Below are positions 31,552 to 42,599 of a stretch of DNA of 64,000 nt, piece by piece (within the stretch, counting starts at the first letter, position 1; every line of letters begins with the position of its first letter). The DNA is taken from positions 1-64,000 of the forward strand of contig JASANG010002613.1 of the NCBI GenBank assembly GCA_030248215.1, in the 5' to 3' direction. Position numbers and translations under genes: made by a program. Below the pieces are notes generated by a model. That model did not search any database. It was not told the origin of the DNA and saw nothing but the letters and a program-made list of their open reading frames with translations. The DNA comes from Enoplolaimus lenunculus (Eukaryota > Nematoda > Enoplea > Enoplida > Thoracostomopsidae).

Positions 31552-34500
31552 TTACGTTTTCAAAGGATAATCGGGATATGGTTGTGCACCGAATGCATTA
31601 TACGCCGGAGGCGGGTCTTTGAATCCATAACCAGGAGTTTGTCCGCCAGTGGGATAAGCAGGATAGCCGGGGGCTGGCCCAGCGACAGGGTACGAAGGCT
31701 GAAGAGGATATTGTGATGCGGCTGCTTCCGGAGCAGGTTGTCCTGAAACCAGAAATTAACACAAGTGTTAGGCCCGTTTTTTAAATAACACAAAAATTGA
31801 TCTCCAGCCAAACAGCTCTATTATACAGTTAACGACAACATATAGCGATTGCAATGATTAATAATAGACATCGAAATATTCTGTCCTCCAAATACATGGA
31901 TAGACATTGATTTGGGCCAAATCAAGCATTCTAAATTAGAATAATACGTATGCAAGTATAGCGTCAAAAGATGCAATAAATTCCATTAATTTCACAATCG
32001 ATCATCAGGCGTATGTAAATATACCTTCAACAACATTTGAAACTGTGACAAAATTTCAATTTAACAAAATTCTAAGTTCGAATTTATAAAATAATTGAAA
32101 TAAATTTCAATAAAATGAGTGTTTAAAAACTGATTTCATGAAAAAGACAAGAGATTGGATTTTTGTTAAAAAATTACTAATAAAAAGCATTCGTTGAAAG
32201 AACGTAATAATTTTGATTTGAATCAATTTAAAAGAAAGTTAGTTTAGTTTTGCTTTTATCGTCCTTGAAACTGTTGGCATTAAACGATTGATTCGATTGT
32301 GTAATTGCAACAAAATTGTCGACTGCTGTCGAGATCAATCAAAATTCACAATTTGGGGGCATAAGCTTGAGCTTAAGCATCAGCATGTGATAATGTAATA
32401 ATATAAACACTGTAAGAGGGAAGTAAACAACCACCCTCAAAACATCCAACTTATTTTCAGCTAACATACCACTATGCACTGCGTCAAACTGCCTATTACG
32501 GTCGTCATCGTCACTACTGCGACCCAGCAGTGAATTTAACGCTTTCATTCCCGATTTGCAAAATTTGTAGAACAAAAATGCGCCACAGCAACATAATAAA
32601 CACAAGATTACAAGAGGTACTCTGAAATATGTACGTATATACTAAACTGTTCTGCTGAAAAACAAAACCGTAACATTGTAAAAGTCAACGACAACAAACT
32701 TCACAAACACGCTTAGATAAAAACTAATACAGCTGGAACAATGCGGAGAAAAATCCAATCGAGCACGCACAAATGTACCTGAGGTTTCGTTACAGACGGT
32801 AAGGCGGGGCTGTTCAAATCTGAGTTCCTCCACTCAGAATCATATATCTACCAAAAGCCCCACAGGACAAAAAGACACCTGAGCCACGAATAAATAAATA
32901 TATACAATACAAGTTTGATATATTTGACCCATTTTTAGTTTGTTGCTATGATATAAACAAATCACCTCTCATAAAGCTACAGCTAAAGCAGGTTGATTTT
33001 TGAAACAAATATAAATTGTTTTGAAAAACCTAAAAATTCTGGGAAAACGTAGGTCAGAAGCGTCAGTTTGCATAAATTTACGCTATGCAACACTGCCAAA
33101 ATCTGAGGAGCTTTGTTAATATTTACGAATAAGGAAAACTAAGTGTACCAAAAAATCATGAATTTTCGCTTAGTTTGCGTTTGCGATAGAAATTTTAAAA
33201 TCGAGAAAAAAACAGTAAACACAATATATTGGCTTCTTGTTATGCTATTCAAAACTTCACTAGGTAATCGTAATTTCTATTGTGATTATGATATCGGAAA
33301 TAGCAAGCAGCAAAAGCTGCATTTTCCATAAGAAACAATGATTTACGCCGCATTTGGCAAGCAATCGCTATTTAACGCTTTAATGCTGCACGTGACTGTA
33401 CGACGGTGCAGCCGTACACCAAAAAATACCTGAGCCGAAAACGGGTTATTCAGTATGCCGCTCCGGTAGCAAATGGGGTCGACGAGCCGGAAATGAAAGC
33501 ATTTATTTCGACAAAAAGTAAAACTTAATCACGCTAATTACTATTACGTTATGATTTGTTTTACGAAAGTTTTTGCATTAACCGGGCTCCTGATATACCT
33601 TTTTCTGTTATTATAAACAAAACTCGTTGCGAAATACTGATTTCAGTCATGAATACAGATAGTTTAATAGGCACGTTTGTAAGTTTCCCCCTTGCGTTAT
33701 GTTTTAAGAGGGGCTGCCGCCCCTTCCCCCAGCAACCCTTCCCATTTTAAGGGGCACTAAGCTGGATGGCGGCTGCCGCCCGCCAAGCCGCAGGCATGAA
33801 GCTTTTTATTATTGAAAGGGCTAAAATTATGAAATAAGTTTTAAACGGTTTTGGCGCGTAAGCATGAGAATCATTCAGTGCTGCGGGCTTTCAGGCCGGT
33901 AACCCCCATCCTACTTAGTATCCATTGAAATCGCTGAGGGTTCAGGCGGCAGCCCCAATAAAAACGAAATGGTTGTGGTGAAGGAAACTTTTCCACTATG
34001 GGGGAAAACTACAAAAGCGCCGTTTAATATACAGCTGCCAATTTTTAGCCGGAGCCGAACCGACTGTATACCCTGGATTGTACAAAATGCTGAGCTGCAC
34101 TACCTTTCACATCAATAAAATTTGCTTTGACAACTTACACAACATGCCACCACGCCATCCTTCCAAAGCCATTCATACGGCTACGACAACACGTCATTTC
34201 GCAACAGTATTCAGTGTAGGCATCGCATCTGTAAATAAAAGCTATACATGCACTGACTTAGTCAGTGATGGTAAGATTTGATATTTTGTCAGACTAAAAA
34301 ATCTCTGGTATAATACACTTATGTTTTTTGATACAACTCGAAAGTCGAAAAACAAAATAGGCAAACTTTTTTTGACGTGCTTGCTACTTAGATCTGTCGC
34401 ACAACGAAAAGAAATCATCAAAGCCGACGTTTCTTAGCAATTTTTGTTGTAAAATCAAGTTTACATGACCATGTTTTACAGTTTCCGCGAGAAAGTGTTA

Positions 34501-37044
34501 TTTTGAAACAAGTTAGTATATATCAGGATACACCGAAGATCTGAGCAATGGCTCTGGCAGAAAATCGACCTTGTTTTCGGCTCCGTAACTAATTCAGCCG
34601 CAGGTTCCGGCAATTTCTGTAGCGAAATTTTGCATAGTTTTACAAAAACTTATTTGTTTGGTGCGTTTTGGCTTAACTTTCTCACAACTTTGAAGAAAAA
34701 ATTGTCAAGATTTCGCAAAATACAGACGTAAACCAAAGAATTTGGACTATTTTCAACTGCCCAATTTCGCAGTACCTCCGGCAAATTTTGTTGACCTCTG
34801 GTTCCGGCTCCGGTCTGTGTGCAAATCTTAAAATGGAGTATGTGTATATTTTCGCGGAAAAAATGGTAACGCTTTAAATGCTCACCGAGCAAATCGCACA
34901 CCGTCGACAAATGAAAAATGGGACAGACCTGTTTTGAACAAATTGAAAAATGGGACAGTTATGAAAAATAGAAAAGCCCTGTTATATTTTACTGCAGAAA
35001 TAGTAAATTGAACGACCTATAATTGTGCCCTAACTGAAACCTAAGCCTTTCGCATATTGAGCTTCAGACAAAACCTAAAGTCTTAGCCTGTGTGTTCCAA
35101 ATAAAACCACGGACATTAAGATAGATTGAATTTTTCGCCCAAGCAACGCCAGGTGTTCCAGCTAGTTGCTGAAAACATTTCAGCATATTACTACCTTTAC
35201 ACAAAACATTGAAACTAATAACATTTCAAATTCAAACTTGTACAACTATCAAAATAAAACATGCTATTCCTCATAAAGATCTGATACACATTGGGAAGCT
35301 TACTCATAGATAATATATCGGACTCTTTTGACGCCGCCTGGCATGAACACATCACTCCAGTCGGGTTGGTTGTACACGTTAGCGCGGCACGTTTGCATAC
35401 CACTACGAGACTAAAACAATATAATAAGATAATAAAAGAATAACTATATGCGCTATTTCCACACCCTCCATGCTACTAGTTCAGCACCTTGAATGCTACA
35501 TATGCCTGTTTTCAGTGTAATATTATTTGTTTTCAGGATATGCAATTACACATTATTTGTGTGACTTACGTCTTCAAATCAGTAGTTAAAAATAATATTT
35601 TAGCCAAAATATTTGAATACCAAAAACGTTATTAAACGCAAAATATAATTAGCTAGTTAAATTACCAGGAAATTGAACAAAGAAAATTGATTATAAGGAT
35701 ATCACCAACAACCTTTCAGTTTAATTTTTTTGAAATTACACTAACCAATCCAGGATAGTACATGTCGTCATAATAATAATCACGGTGGTACCCAGGAAAC
35801 ATAAATTTCCCAATTCCTTTAAATATCTTTTTCGTCCCTTTATATGCCAAATAGCCAGCTCCAGCGCCGGCGAGAAGTCCTAGCATTTTCTTGCTTGTCG
35901 ACCGGCTCGGATTCAAATCTTTAAAAATCTTCGAGCCTTTCGTGTACTTGTTAGCACCAGACAATCCGTAATTGCTTTTTCCATGCGAAGATGTCCCGTA
36001 CCGATTTTTATTCCTGAAACCGAAATTAATACACATACATGTGCAACGTACTAAAACATCAATTGCGGGTAATACTGTACTGACCCGAATAACACGGAGC
36101 TAATATTTCGTTTGGCTCTGAAGAGGGAAATCCTTGTTTTTTGGTTACGGACTGTTACTGTTACGTATTTATTGTTCAACCCGCCGTCCTGTTATTTGCA
36201 GGGATGATAGTCTCAACGAAGAACTTGAGACTGAGGCTGACAGTCTCAAATTTTTTGAGCCTACGAATTGAGACATTTTTGAAAGTTTCAGAAGTTTTTG
36301 CACCAATATCAAACATTTCAGAAAAATTCATCATCACGAATTTTGAAGGTGCTATTCCGCTCAAAAACTTTAATATAAGACTAAAAAAGAAAATAACGTA
36401 AATACGGCATATTCATTCATTTGGCACAAAATATTAGGGATGTGCTGATTAACTGGCAAAATGTTATGTCTGTTGAGTTTCTGTTTTAAAACTTAATTGA
36501 AATGAACCGTTCTCATAAAATTAAAATCGTTAATAGGTGGCGGTTAGGGTTTAATTTAAATCAACGCATAATGATGTAATGTGGTATCTTATCTGTTCTT
36601 TAAGCGTGATGTACTAAAGTTTGAATCGGCATAGGTATCGGAATCGGTTCGGCATCTGCATATTTCCTAAACAAGAATCGGCATCTGTACCGGCAAAAAT
36701 TTAGGTATCGGTCCATACATCACTACAAAATATACGCAGCAAAACAATCCCATATCAGCGAAACAGAACGACTTGAAATCGACAAGAACCTATATAGTAT
36801 ATTGAAAAGTTCATTTTCTCTAACAAAAACGCTTATCATCCTAGTAGTTTGTAAGTGATAATGCTGTGCTTAACAGTTTGTGCGCATAAAATTTCCTATA
36901 AGCCGTTTTTCAAGATATTTATACTTACTTTTTCTTACCACCGCTAAGAATTTTCTTGAAAATTTTAGTCTTTTTTCCGCTGTCGGCATAATCACAAAAC
37001 TCAGCTAACAACAACATCGCGTAAAACATCCAGGATAACTTCAT
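31552..37044 (-). CDS. Signal-peptide, single-pass membrane protein with Gly/Ala stretch and PPxY tail (277 aa)
   Basis: Five minus-strand exons join cleanly: 36929-37044, 35746-36013, 35304-35410, 32470-32621 and 31552-31742 (phases 2, 0, 2 and 1; donors GTAAGTA, GTTAGT, GTAAGC, GTATGT). The 834 nt end in TAA. In order the protein has a signal peptide (MKLSWMFYAMLLLAEFCDYA) and a basic, Tyr/Ser/Gly-rich region. Then come MLGLLAGAGAGYLAYKG (about 82-98) and a Tyr-rich patch (YYYDDMYYPG). Next are a one-cysteine segment (MQTCRANVYNQPDWSDVFMP), the membrane span VPLVILCLLCCCGAFLFYKF (about 165-184) and the acidic SSDDDDRN. The Pro/Tyr-rich cytoplasmic tail contains DPPPAYN, a PPxY motif that typically binds WW domains. 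The layout recalls nematode CX-module and shadow-of-prion-like proteins, but the full six-cysteine module is not seen, and an exon could be missing from the 2.7-kb intron 3. Function unknown. Confidence 0.7.
33385..34075. repeat. GC-rich hairpin-bearing block in intron 3
   Basis: An island distinctly richer in G and C than its surroundings contains short strong inverted repeats such as GGGGCTGCCGCCCC and GGCGGCTGCCGCCCGCC, plus AGCCGGAGCCGAACCG words. It is probably an inserted element of unknown class. Clear termini and target duplication were not found. Confidence 0.35.
36073..36175. mobile_element. GACCCGAATAAGAGG-family fragment
   Basis: The terminal repeat TACTGTACTGACCCGAATAA is followed by family words in inverse order (GGTTACGGACTGTTA). 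It stops near an AGGGATGATAGTCTCAACGA fragment of the GGTCTCGGTC type. Lies in intron 1 of the PPxY gene. Confidence 0.5.
36435..36725. mobile_element. hAT-type MITE, ATCGGCATCGG family, perfect 8-bp duplication
   Basis: The left end TAGGGATGTGCTGATTAACT and the right-end inverse TAGTGATGTATGGACCGATA are flanked by identical CAAAATAT (36427-36434 and 36726-36733). The right half consists of reiterated GGTATCGGAATCGGTTCGGC words. It sits in intron 1 of the PPxY gene. No open frame. Confidence 0.82.
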
Positions 37045-38484
37045 ACTTATTTAATACGTTCCGGCGTTAACGATGTTTCATCTAAACTGTAGTAAAAATA
37101 GTACGCTCGTTTATAAAAATATATTCAACCAAAGTACGTACGAATTTCAAATTCTACGGTTAAAGCTTTCCAGTGTGAATATTTTGAATTTCTTGGAGTT
37201 AGTATGCAAACCATCAGTCTCGTTCGTAACATGCTACAGTAAAGCAAGATCAGATACTTAAATTGCCATGTATAGAAAAGGGTCGGAACAGTAGTATAAG
37301 CATATTACTAAGTCTAAGCCCATGGACGAGCCTATTCCTAAGCCTAAGCAAAAAAATAGTCTAAAGCTTAAACTGACTCCATTATAGCCTCTCTGGCAAA
37401 CGATCCGGCTCTGTTGCATACATGGGCCCTTAAATTTATCTAGTTTTAAGCTAATTCAAAAACATTTTACAGTACCAGTAGAGGCAGGACGACTGAAATT
37501 GGGAGGATACATTTCAGTGAACTTTTTGTTGTTAGAAAAGCCATTATAAGCAAAACAGTCGCTGCTCTAAAATAGACCGTCTCAGTTAACGTACTAGGAA
37601 ACTTTTCATAACAGGTTGGCAGTTTAGGAATAAACAGTAGCACAACCATGCTCCTAAGCCCACAAGTCAAGTTTAGACAATTCTGTAACTAGACATCCGC
37701 CTTACCTCAAAGTAAGATGGCCAGAATGTCAGTCTAAAAGTACTTTATTAGAAATTTTAGCTATTGCACGCTATCGCTCAAACAACAGCAACAAATATGC
37801 AAATTATAGTCAATAAACTTAAAATTTATTGTTAAATTCCAGCGTTATAAAGAACGGAATTAAAGTTTCGCACAATATACGCGCTCGCAAACAATTACGA
37901 AAGAGGACTAAAATTTACTATCTGTTGAGATAAAATGCACAAAATCGGCCGGCTTTTCCTGTCTTGGTTCGTGGAATTCTTCCGCATTTATTCTAATAAA
38001 TGCATTTATTCTAATAAAGTAACTGTATTTTGGCACTAGTCAAACCCTATTCTGCTTCGAATGCCTTTAAATTGGGGGTCAAGGGTGGGTTTAATTATAA
38101 TGTTCTGACATCCCTGAATAGACGCCTACAAACCAATTATATTTTACAGCTATCTTTTCTGTCTATATCGAACCTCGCGCATAGAGTTTTCAGGTTTCAC
38201 CTATTGATACGGGCTACAGCGCAGAAAATTAGAAAATGTTAGTTTTTGATTATAGCAAAAATACACCGTGAAGTTGTAGATCTAACATAAAATGAATCAA
38301 TATATAGGATGCATTGATGCATACATTTAAATATGTAAAGAAACAGGCGCTTTCCGCTACATATCAGTGCTGTACCGTCATAGGCATGCAACCCAGCAGC
38401 GATTTGCCTCCATTACAGAAATTAACAGAACGAATGTAGTTACAAGACTAAATTTCAGCGTCCTAAACAAAAGTCTGGTTTATA
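37045..38484. other. Intergenic between the PPxY gene and JTB
   Basis: Holds the TTAGGC MITE 37265-37428. Otherwise unique AT-rich sequence containing the 5' region of the PPxY gene and the 3' untranslated region of JTB. No additional gene. Confidence 0.6.
37265..37428. mobile_element. TTAGGC-bearing MITE with perfect 8-bp duplication
   Basis: It begins GCCATGTATAGAAAAGGGTC and ends (inverse) GGCCCATGTATGCAACAGAG. The flanks CTTAAATT (37257-37264 and 37429-37436) are identical. The interior has AGTCTAAGCCCATGG and CCTAAGCCTAAGC units and the core CTAAAGCTTAAACTGACTCC. Confidence 0.88.
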
Positions 38485-41400
38485 TTATATGCCTTCAGCA
38501 AGTTGCCGTTGGATTTTTGCCAGTTGACGTCTATCCAAAATTTTTTGCCGCCAAACCACGAATCCGGTCGTAATTATTGCCCCTATACATGTCAGGCACG
38601 CAAACATAACAAACCGTCGACTTTCAATTGTCGCAGGACGAACGCAACTGAAATAACAATAACAATGTGTGGGCTATAAAAGATAGATGCAATCAGGAGA
38701 GAACCCCTGATATGACGTTACCGTGAAACAAACTTGGCGAGCGAAAACCTTTGCGGAATTTTACTATTAAACCATTTGTAACATCCACAAACCGTTATTC
38801 AGATCTGTAACTCGTACAGATATTTCAGCTTCAAATATAGTACAAATCCTCAACGAAATTATTGTAAGTAACAGCTGCAAGGCAAACCACAGTCTAAGTA
38901 CGAACAACATCACAGAATATATTTCGCATTTTTAAGATCTGATTTGTTGTGGCCTTGTCCACAACAGCGTATGGCCGCGACCCCCTCTGGACCGGCCCCG
39001 AGACAATTCTAATTCAAATGATATAAAATGCAATTCAAACATATTTCCGTAACACTATACTTTGATCAATCACTAAACATTGGATGCCATCATAACTCAT
39101 AATATTAGCAAACTTACAAAATGCTCCTACACCATCAAGCGCAAACAAACAATTATGTACCTCCTGAATGCCGTTCCACTTTTCGAACAATTCACTTGTT
39201 CATAATATCCAGTCACCCGGCAGTAGTCATAACTTCGCTAAAATAATATAACTAGAAAATGTTACAAAAAGTGATAGATATCTGGTTATGTCTATTGCCC
39301 ACATAACAGTCAACATTTTATCACTACTGCGTCTGGAGCTAATTGCACACCGATACCTTAGCTTGTATAACGTTAAAGTTGTTACTATGTGGTATACTGT
39401 TTTACCTTTCAAACTAGCAAAAATACACAAGCCGGCAGCCCTATCACTTCATGTAAGCTTATACCTTTTCAAAGGCACTGCATTCCGAGCACGATTGTTC
39501 AATTCGATATTCTTCGGTAAAGTAGCACGCTGTTTTGTCTTCTTCAATTTCTATAACATATTTATCCAACTCAGGGTGCAACCGGAATTCCGGTTTTGGA
39601 TCCGGCATTTTTTAACCTTCCGGTTCCAACAACAACAACAACAACAACAACAAGCCATATGACGCCGTTTTCCCCGGTACCGGGTTGGCGTTTCCCGCAT
39701 GACACAAGACAACGCAGATCAACGATCAAATAACCCATTCTGAAACTCATACGCTTTTCGGTCACCGGGTTCCGGTAAATTTTTACCGGAATTAAAAATT
39801 CCGGTATTAAAATTTGGTCAGTGGAAATGAAGATTTTCTACAAAAAATGACGATAAAAATAAAATACATTTCATTACTATAGCATGCAAACCTTGAAAAT
39901 CGCCGAAAAAAACCATCGAAGATAGATTTCGCTTCATTGGATAACGAAAATCTAAAATACAGCAGATAAAGTGAATATCAATCTCCAACTAGGGTCATTT
40001 CACAAAAATATTGAAAAAAATTAAAATGAATTTTTCGGTGGCATGTATGTTTCATTTTCCGGTTCCGTTTCCGGCAATTTTTTCAAATTCCGGTTCCGGT
40101 AAATTGTAATTCCGGTTGCACGCTGAGACATCTTTCATTAAACAAAGAACCCGATGGCAAACACCATTTAAATTTAACACTTACAGTTACTATGTCCTTG
40201 TCTGTCTTAAGACTTGACCCAAAACTTTTCTTAGGACAGTGTAACAGAAAAACTCAGTCTGTTTGCTGTCTAGTAATTAACATTACCCATAAAAAAATTT
40301 GTAAAATGTAGTTGCATTGCATGAAAAAGATATCTAACCGTACCCTGATATTGTGTATGAATAAAAGAACTCTAACAACTATGCAGGGAAACTTGTGAAA
40401 ATATAAATTGCCATCCAATGCAACAGAATCAATATTCTCTGCTCACATACCGGCAGGTAACACATCAGAATTTGATGAAGACATGAACAAGTTTTCGATA
40501 ACAATCAACATTGCAGACACTCTAAAATATTAACAAATATATATTCACTATTCAACAGGGATGAGCGGTCTCGGTCAAAACAGCGAGACCGAGACCCAAC
40601 TTAGCGGTACCGAGACCCAACCTACCGGTACCGAGACTTTTGGTCTCGGTCTCGGTCAGTTTTAATTGTTTTACCAAAAATAAAAATAAGATCTTTTAAC
40701 AAGTTTTTAATATTTTTTATCTACTTTGAATTGCCGCTACATACAATTACATTAATAAGTCGCCGCTAAAATTTATTTTTACTTTATTTTTTACTTGGCT
40801 AGTGTCCCTATACCCTTCGAACAGGCTCGAGACAAATACCACTGTCTCAAAACACCGTCGGTACAATCCCTAATTTAAAGCTATATTGTTGTTGTTGATC
40901 CCGGGCTAACCGAAAACTGGAAACTTTTTAGCATAGCGTATACGTTATATTCTGTTCCTCAAATCGTTATGTAACCAGTTAGCAGTGCTTTAAATCGTTC
41001 GCTGCCTGTGTTGGTAGACGAAATGCGCAAGTACTTCCGGGCCAAAGCTGCTATCCAAGGAAAACTTTTGCAATTGCTTATCACTTTTTTACCTCACTGG
41101 TTTCGATTAGCAATCCACAGAGACAGAAAAAAAACGAGACCGAGACGAGACCAGCCAAATCCCGAGACTTACTAAGACCGATACCGTCCATCCCTAAAAA
41201 GCAATATATAAACATTTCACATTTCACGATATGTTGTTTGTTAGGCCAAAATACTGTTAAGGCCAAATACTAATCTGCCTAAAAGCAAATAGCAGTCCAG
41301 ACTGATCAAACAGCAGTATAAATATTTATCCAGATAAATACGTACGTATATATGATCTGTATAACCAAAGCTGATTGGTTTTCGGTAGAGCACATAGTTT

Positions 41401-42572
41401 TGTAAATAAACCTGATAGATTTGATGTTTATCGGTTTTGGAGGTTTGTAAGCAATTTCCTCAGATTCCTCGCACCCAAAAACCCTTCAGCTACCCTAATA
41501 ATTATTGGAGTAATTTGAAGTCCTAATTTTGTCTCGTCAATTAAGCACATATGCAAATTATCTATTAGCTAACTATTCGATAATCGCTTTTAAAAGTTTG
41601 TAGACAATTTATTCAGATCCTTCGCACCCGAAAACCCGTTATTGCTGAAATTAGATTGCTTGTAACCCTACTAATTAGTGAAACATTGTAAAAACGCCTA
41701 GTTTAGGCTTACGTATCAATTATGCTAATATGCAACTTAGCTATTAGCTAACTATTCAATTATCGGTTTTGGATGTTTGTAAACTATTTATTCAAATTCC
41801 TCGCACCTAAAAACCCTATAGTGCTTAAATTACATTGCTTTTAACCTTAATAATTAGTGAAATATTGAAAAAGAAAAAGTCCTAATTTAGGCTTATAAAC
41901 TATGCTAATATGCAAATTAGCTATTAGCTAACTATTCAATTATCGGTTTTGGATGTTTGTAAACTATTTATTCAAATTCCTCGCACCCAAAATCCCATTA
42001 ATGCTAAAATTAGATTGCTTCTAACTATAATAATTAGTGAAATACTGTGGAAAGTCCTAATTTAGACTTAATTAATTATGCAAATTAGCCTGTAGCTAAT
42101 AAACGGCTTAAAATTTTAAAACCCCAATGCGAGGTTATCACCCACAGGATAATCGGCTTTCAAACACAAAAAAGTTTATCAAAATCGGTTCAGCCGTTCC
42201 TGAGATTCTTTTCGGACGGACGGACATCCAACTTTCGACCCCCAAGTACAAAACATAAAACGCTTCGCGAAACTCCGAGCTTCGCTCGGAGTTTCGCTTC
42301 GGTTAATAACAGGTTGATCAACAACAATTTTACAAGCACTGGTACTAAAAATACAATTTAATTTATATACATAATTTTGTGGTGACGTTTTTTGAGAGTG
42401 TATTCTGATAATTTTAGCAATGCACGATGCTAACAACTTAATTCTTCGAGCGGTTAAAAAAATCGTGTCGCGTACTTCACAAAAATATCTTCAAATGGTA
42501 AAAGGAACAAACTTACATCACTATACTGGCAACGCTGAGCAACATACGCCTTATAGAACATAACTCAATCAT
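38485..42572 (-). CDS. jtb: JTB (jumping translocation breakpoint) homologue, 150 aa
   Basis: JTB is a small single-pass membrane protein of animals linked to cell division and mitochondrial function. Five exons, 42517-42572, 40451-40521, 39465-39550, 39161-39237 and 38485-38647, join in phases 2, 1, 0 and 2, giving 453 nt ending in TAA. The family pattern is complete. A hydrophobic N-terminal signal (about 10-31) is followed by the six-cysteine ectodomain (CYFTEEYRIEQSCSECSAF.., YCRVTGYYEQVNC.., TAFR-SC), spaced as in human JTB (CWLVEEF..ECSPCSNF..ECGPTGYVEKITC..EFKSC). The membrane span FVMFACLTCIGAIITTGFVVW (109-129) and a basic tail RQKILDRRQLAKIQRQLAEGI end the protein. Human JTB is 146 aa. 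An acceptor-like TTTCTTTAG lies 10 nt before the ATG, a likely trans-splice site. Introns 1 and 2 are loaded with transposons, one ending 21 nt from exon 3. Confidence 0.92.
39572..40125. mobile_element. hAT-type MITE, CCGGAACCGGAA family, in JTB intron 2
   Basis: The left end CAGGGTGCAACCGGAATTCC and the right-end inverse CAGCGTGCAACCGGAATTAC match the element 20810-21206. The flanks ATCCAACT and AGACATCT agree at five of eight positions, possibly a worn duplication. Within it, 39627-39775 is foreign and starts with a CAA microsatellite. Confidence 0.65.
39627..39653. repeat. CAA microsatellite
   Basis: Nine tandem CAA/AAC units. The plus-strand frame reads it as a glutamine run, but the frame has no gene context. 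Confidence 0.9.
40556..41196. mobile_element. hAT-type MITE, GGTCTCGGTC family, in JTB intron 1
   Basis: The left end CAGGGATGAGCGGTCTCGGT is followed by CGAGACCGAGACCC reiterations. The right part has AAAACGAGACCGAGACGAG and ends CGATACCGTCCATCCCTA, the inverse of the left end. A second internal terminus, CGTCGGTACAATCCCTA at about 40871, suggests two overlapping copies. It begins 35 bp upstream of JTB exon 2. Confidence 0.6.
41420..42120. repeat. Satellite-like tandem array, about four units of 150-180 bp
   Basis: Successive units contain TTATCGGTTTTGGATGTTTG, ATTCAAATTCCTCGCACCC, TAATTAGTGAAA, AGTCCTAATTTAGGCTTA and ATGCAAATTAGCTATTAGC. The last two are the most alike. The array ends next to the hairpin-bearing tail at 42125-42310 and lies in JTB intron 1. 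Confidence 0.75.
42125..42310. mobile_element. Probable 3' end of a non-autonomous rolling-circle-type element
   Basis: AAAATCGGTTCAGCCGTTCC and CGGACGGACGGACA are followed by a perfect 14-bp-stem hairpin at 42267-42297 (GCGAAACTCCGAGC, loop TTC, GCTCGGAGTTTCGC). An array of tandem units followed by a terminal hairpin is the plan of Helentron-type non-autonomous elements. The diagnostic terminus CTRR is not evident, so the class is an inference. Confidence 0.35.
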
Positions 42573-42595
42573 TGTGTTGCAACTAAAGAAATAAA
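42573..42595 (-). promoter_or_regulatory. Putative trans-splice acceptor of JTB
   Basis: On the minus strand, the pyrimidine-rich TTTATTTCTTTAG ends at 42583, ten bases before the JTB ATG at 42572. No upstream in-frame exon is needed. In nematodes such a site usually accepts a spliced leader; that use here is inferred. Confidence 0.45.
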
Positions 42596-42599
42596 CATT

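Noticed and set aside
32774-32833. Extra exon (EELRFEQPRLTVCNETSG) between the PPxY gene's exons 3 and 4
   Set aside because: Every acceptor and donor combination there puts a stop in this exon or in exon 4, whereas the direct join is in frame.
39288-39662. Plus-strand 124-codon frame ending in a glutamine run
   Set aside because: It is antisense to JTB exon 3 and then runs into a transposon and a CAA microsatellite.
42517-42557. Alternative reading MFYKAYVAQRCQYSD of JTB exon 1
   Set aside because: It would skip the 40451-40521 exon. The other frame gives a signal peptide whose phase and sequence fit all four downstream exons.
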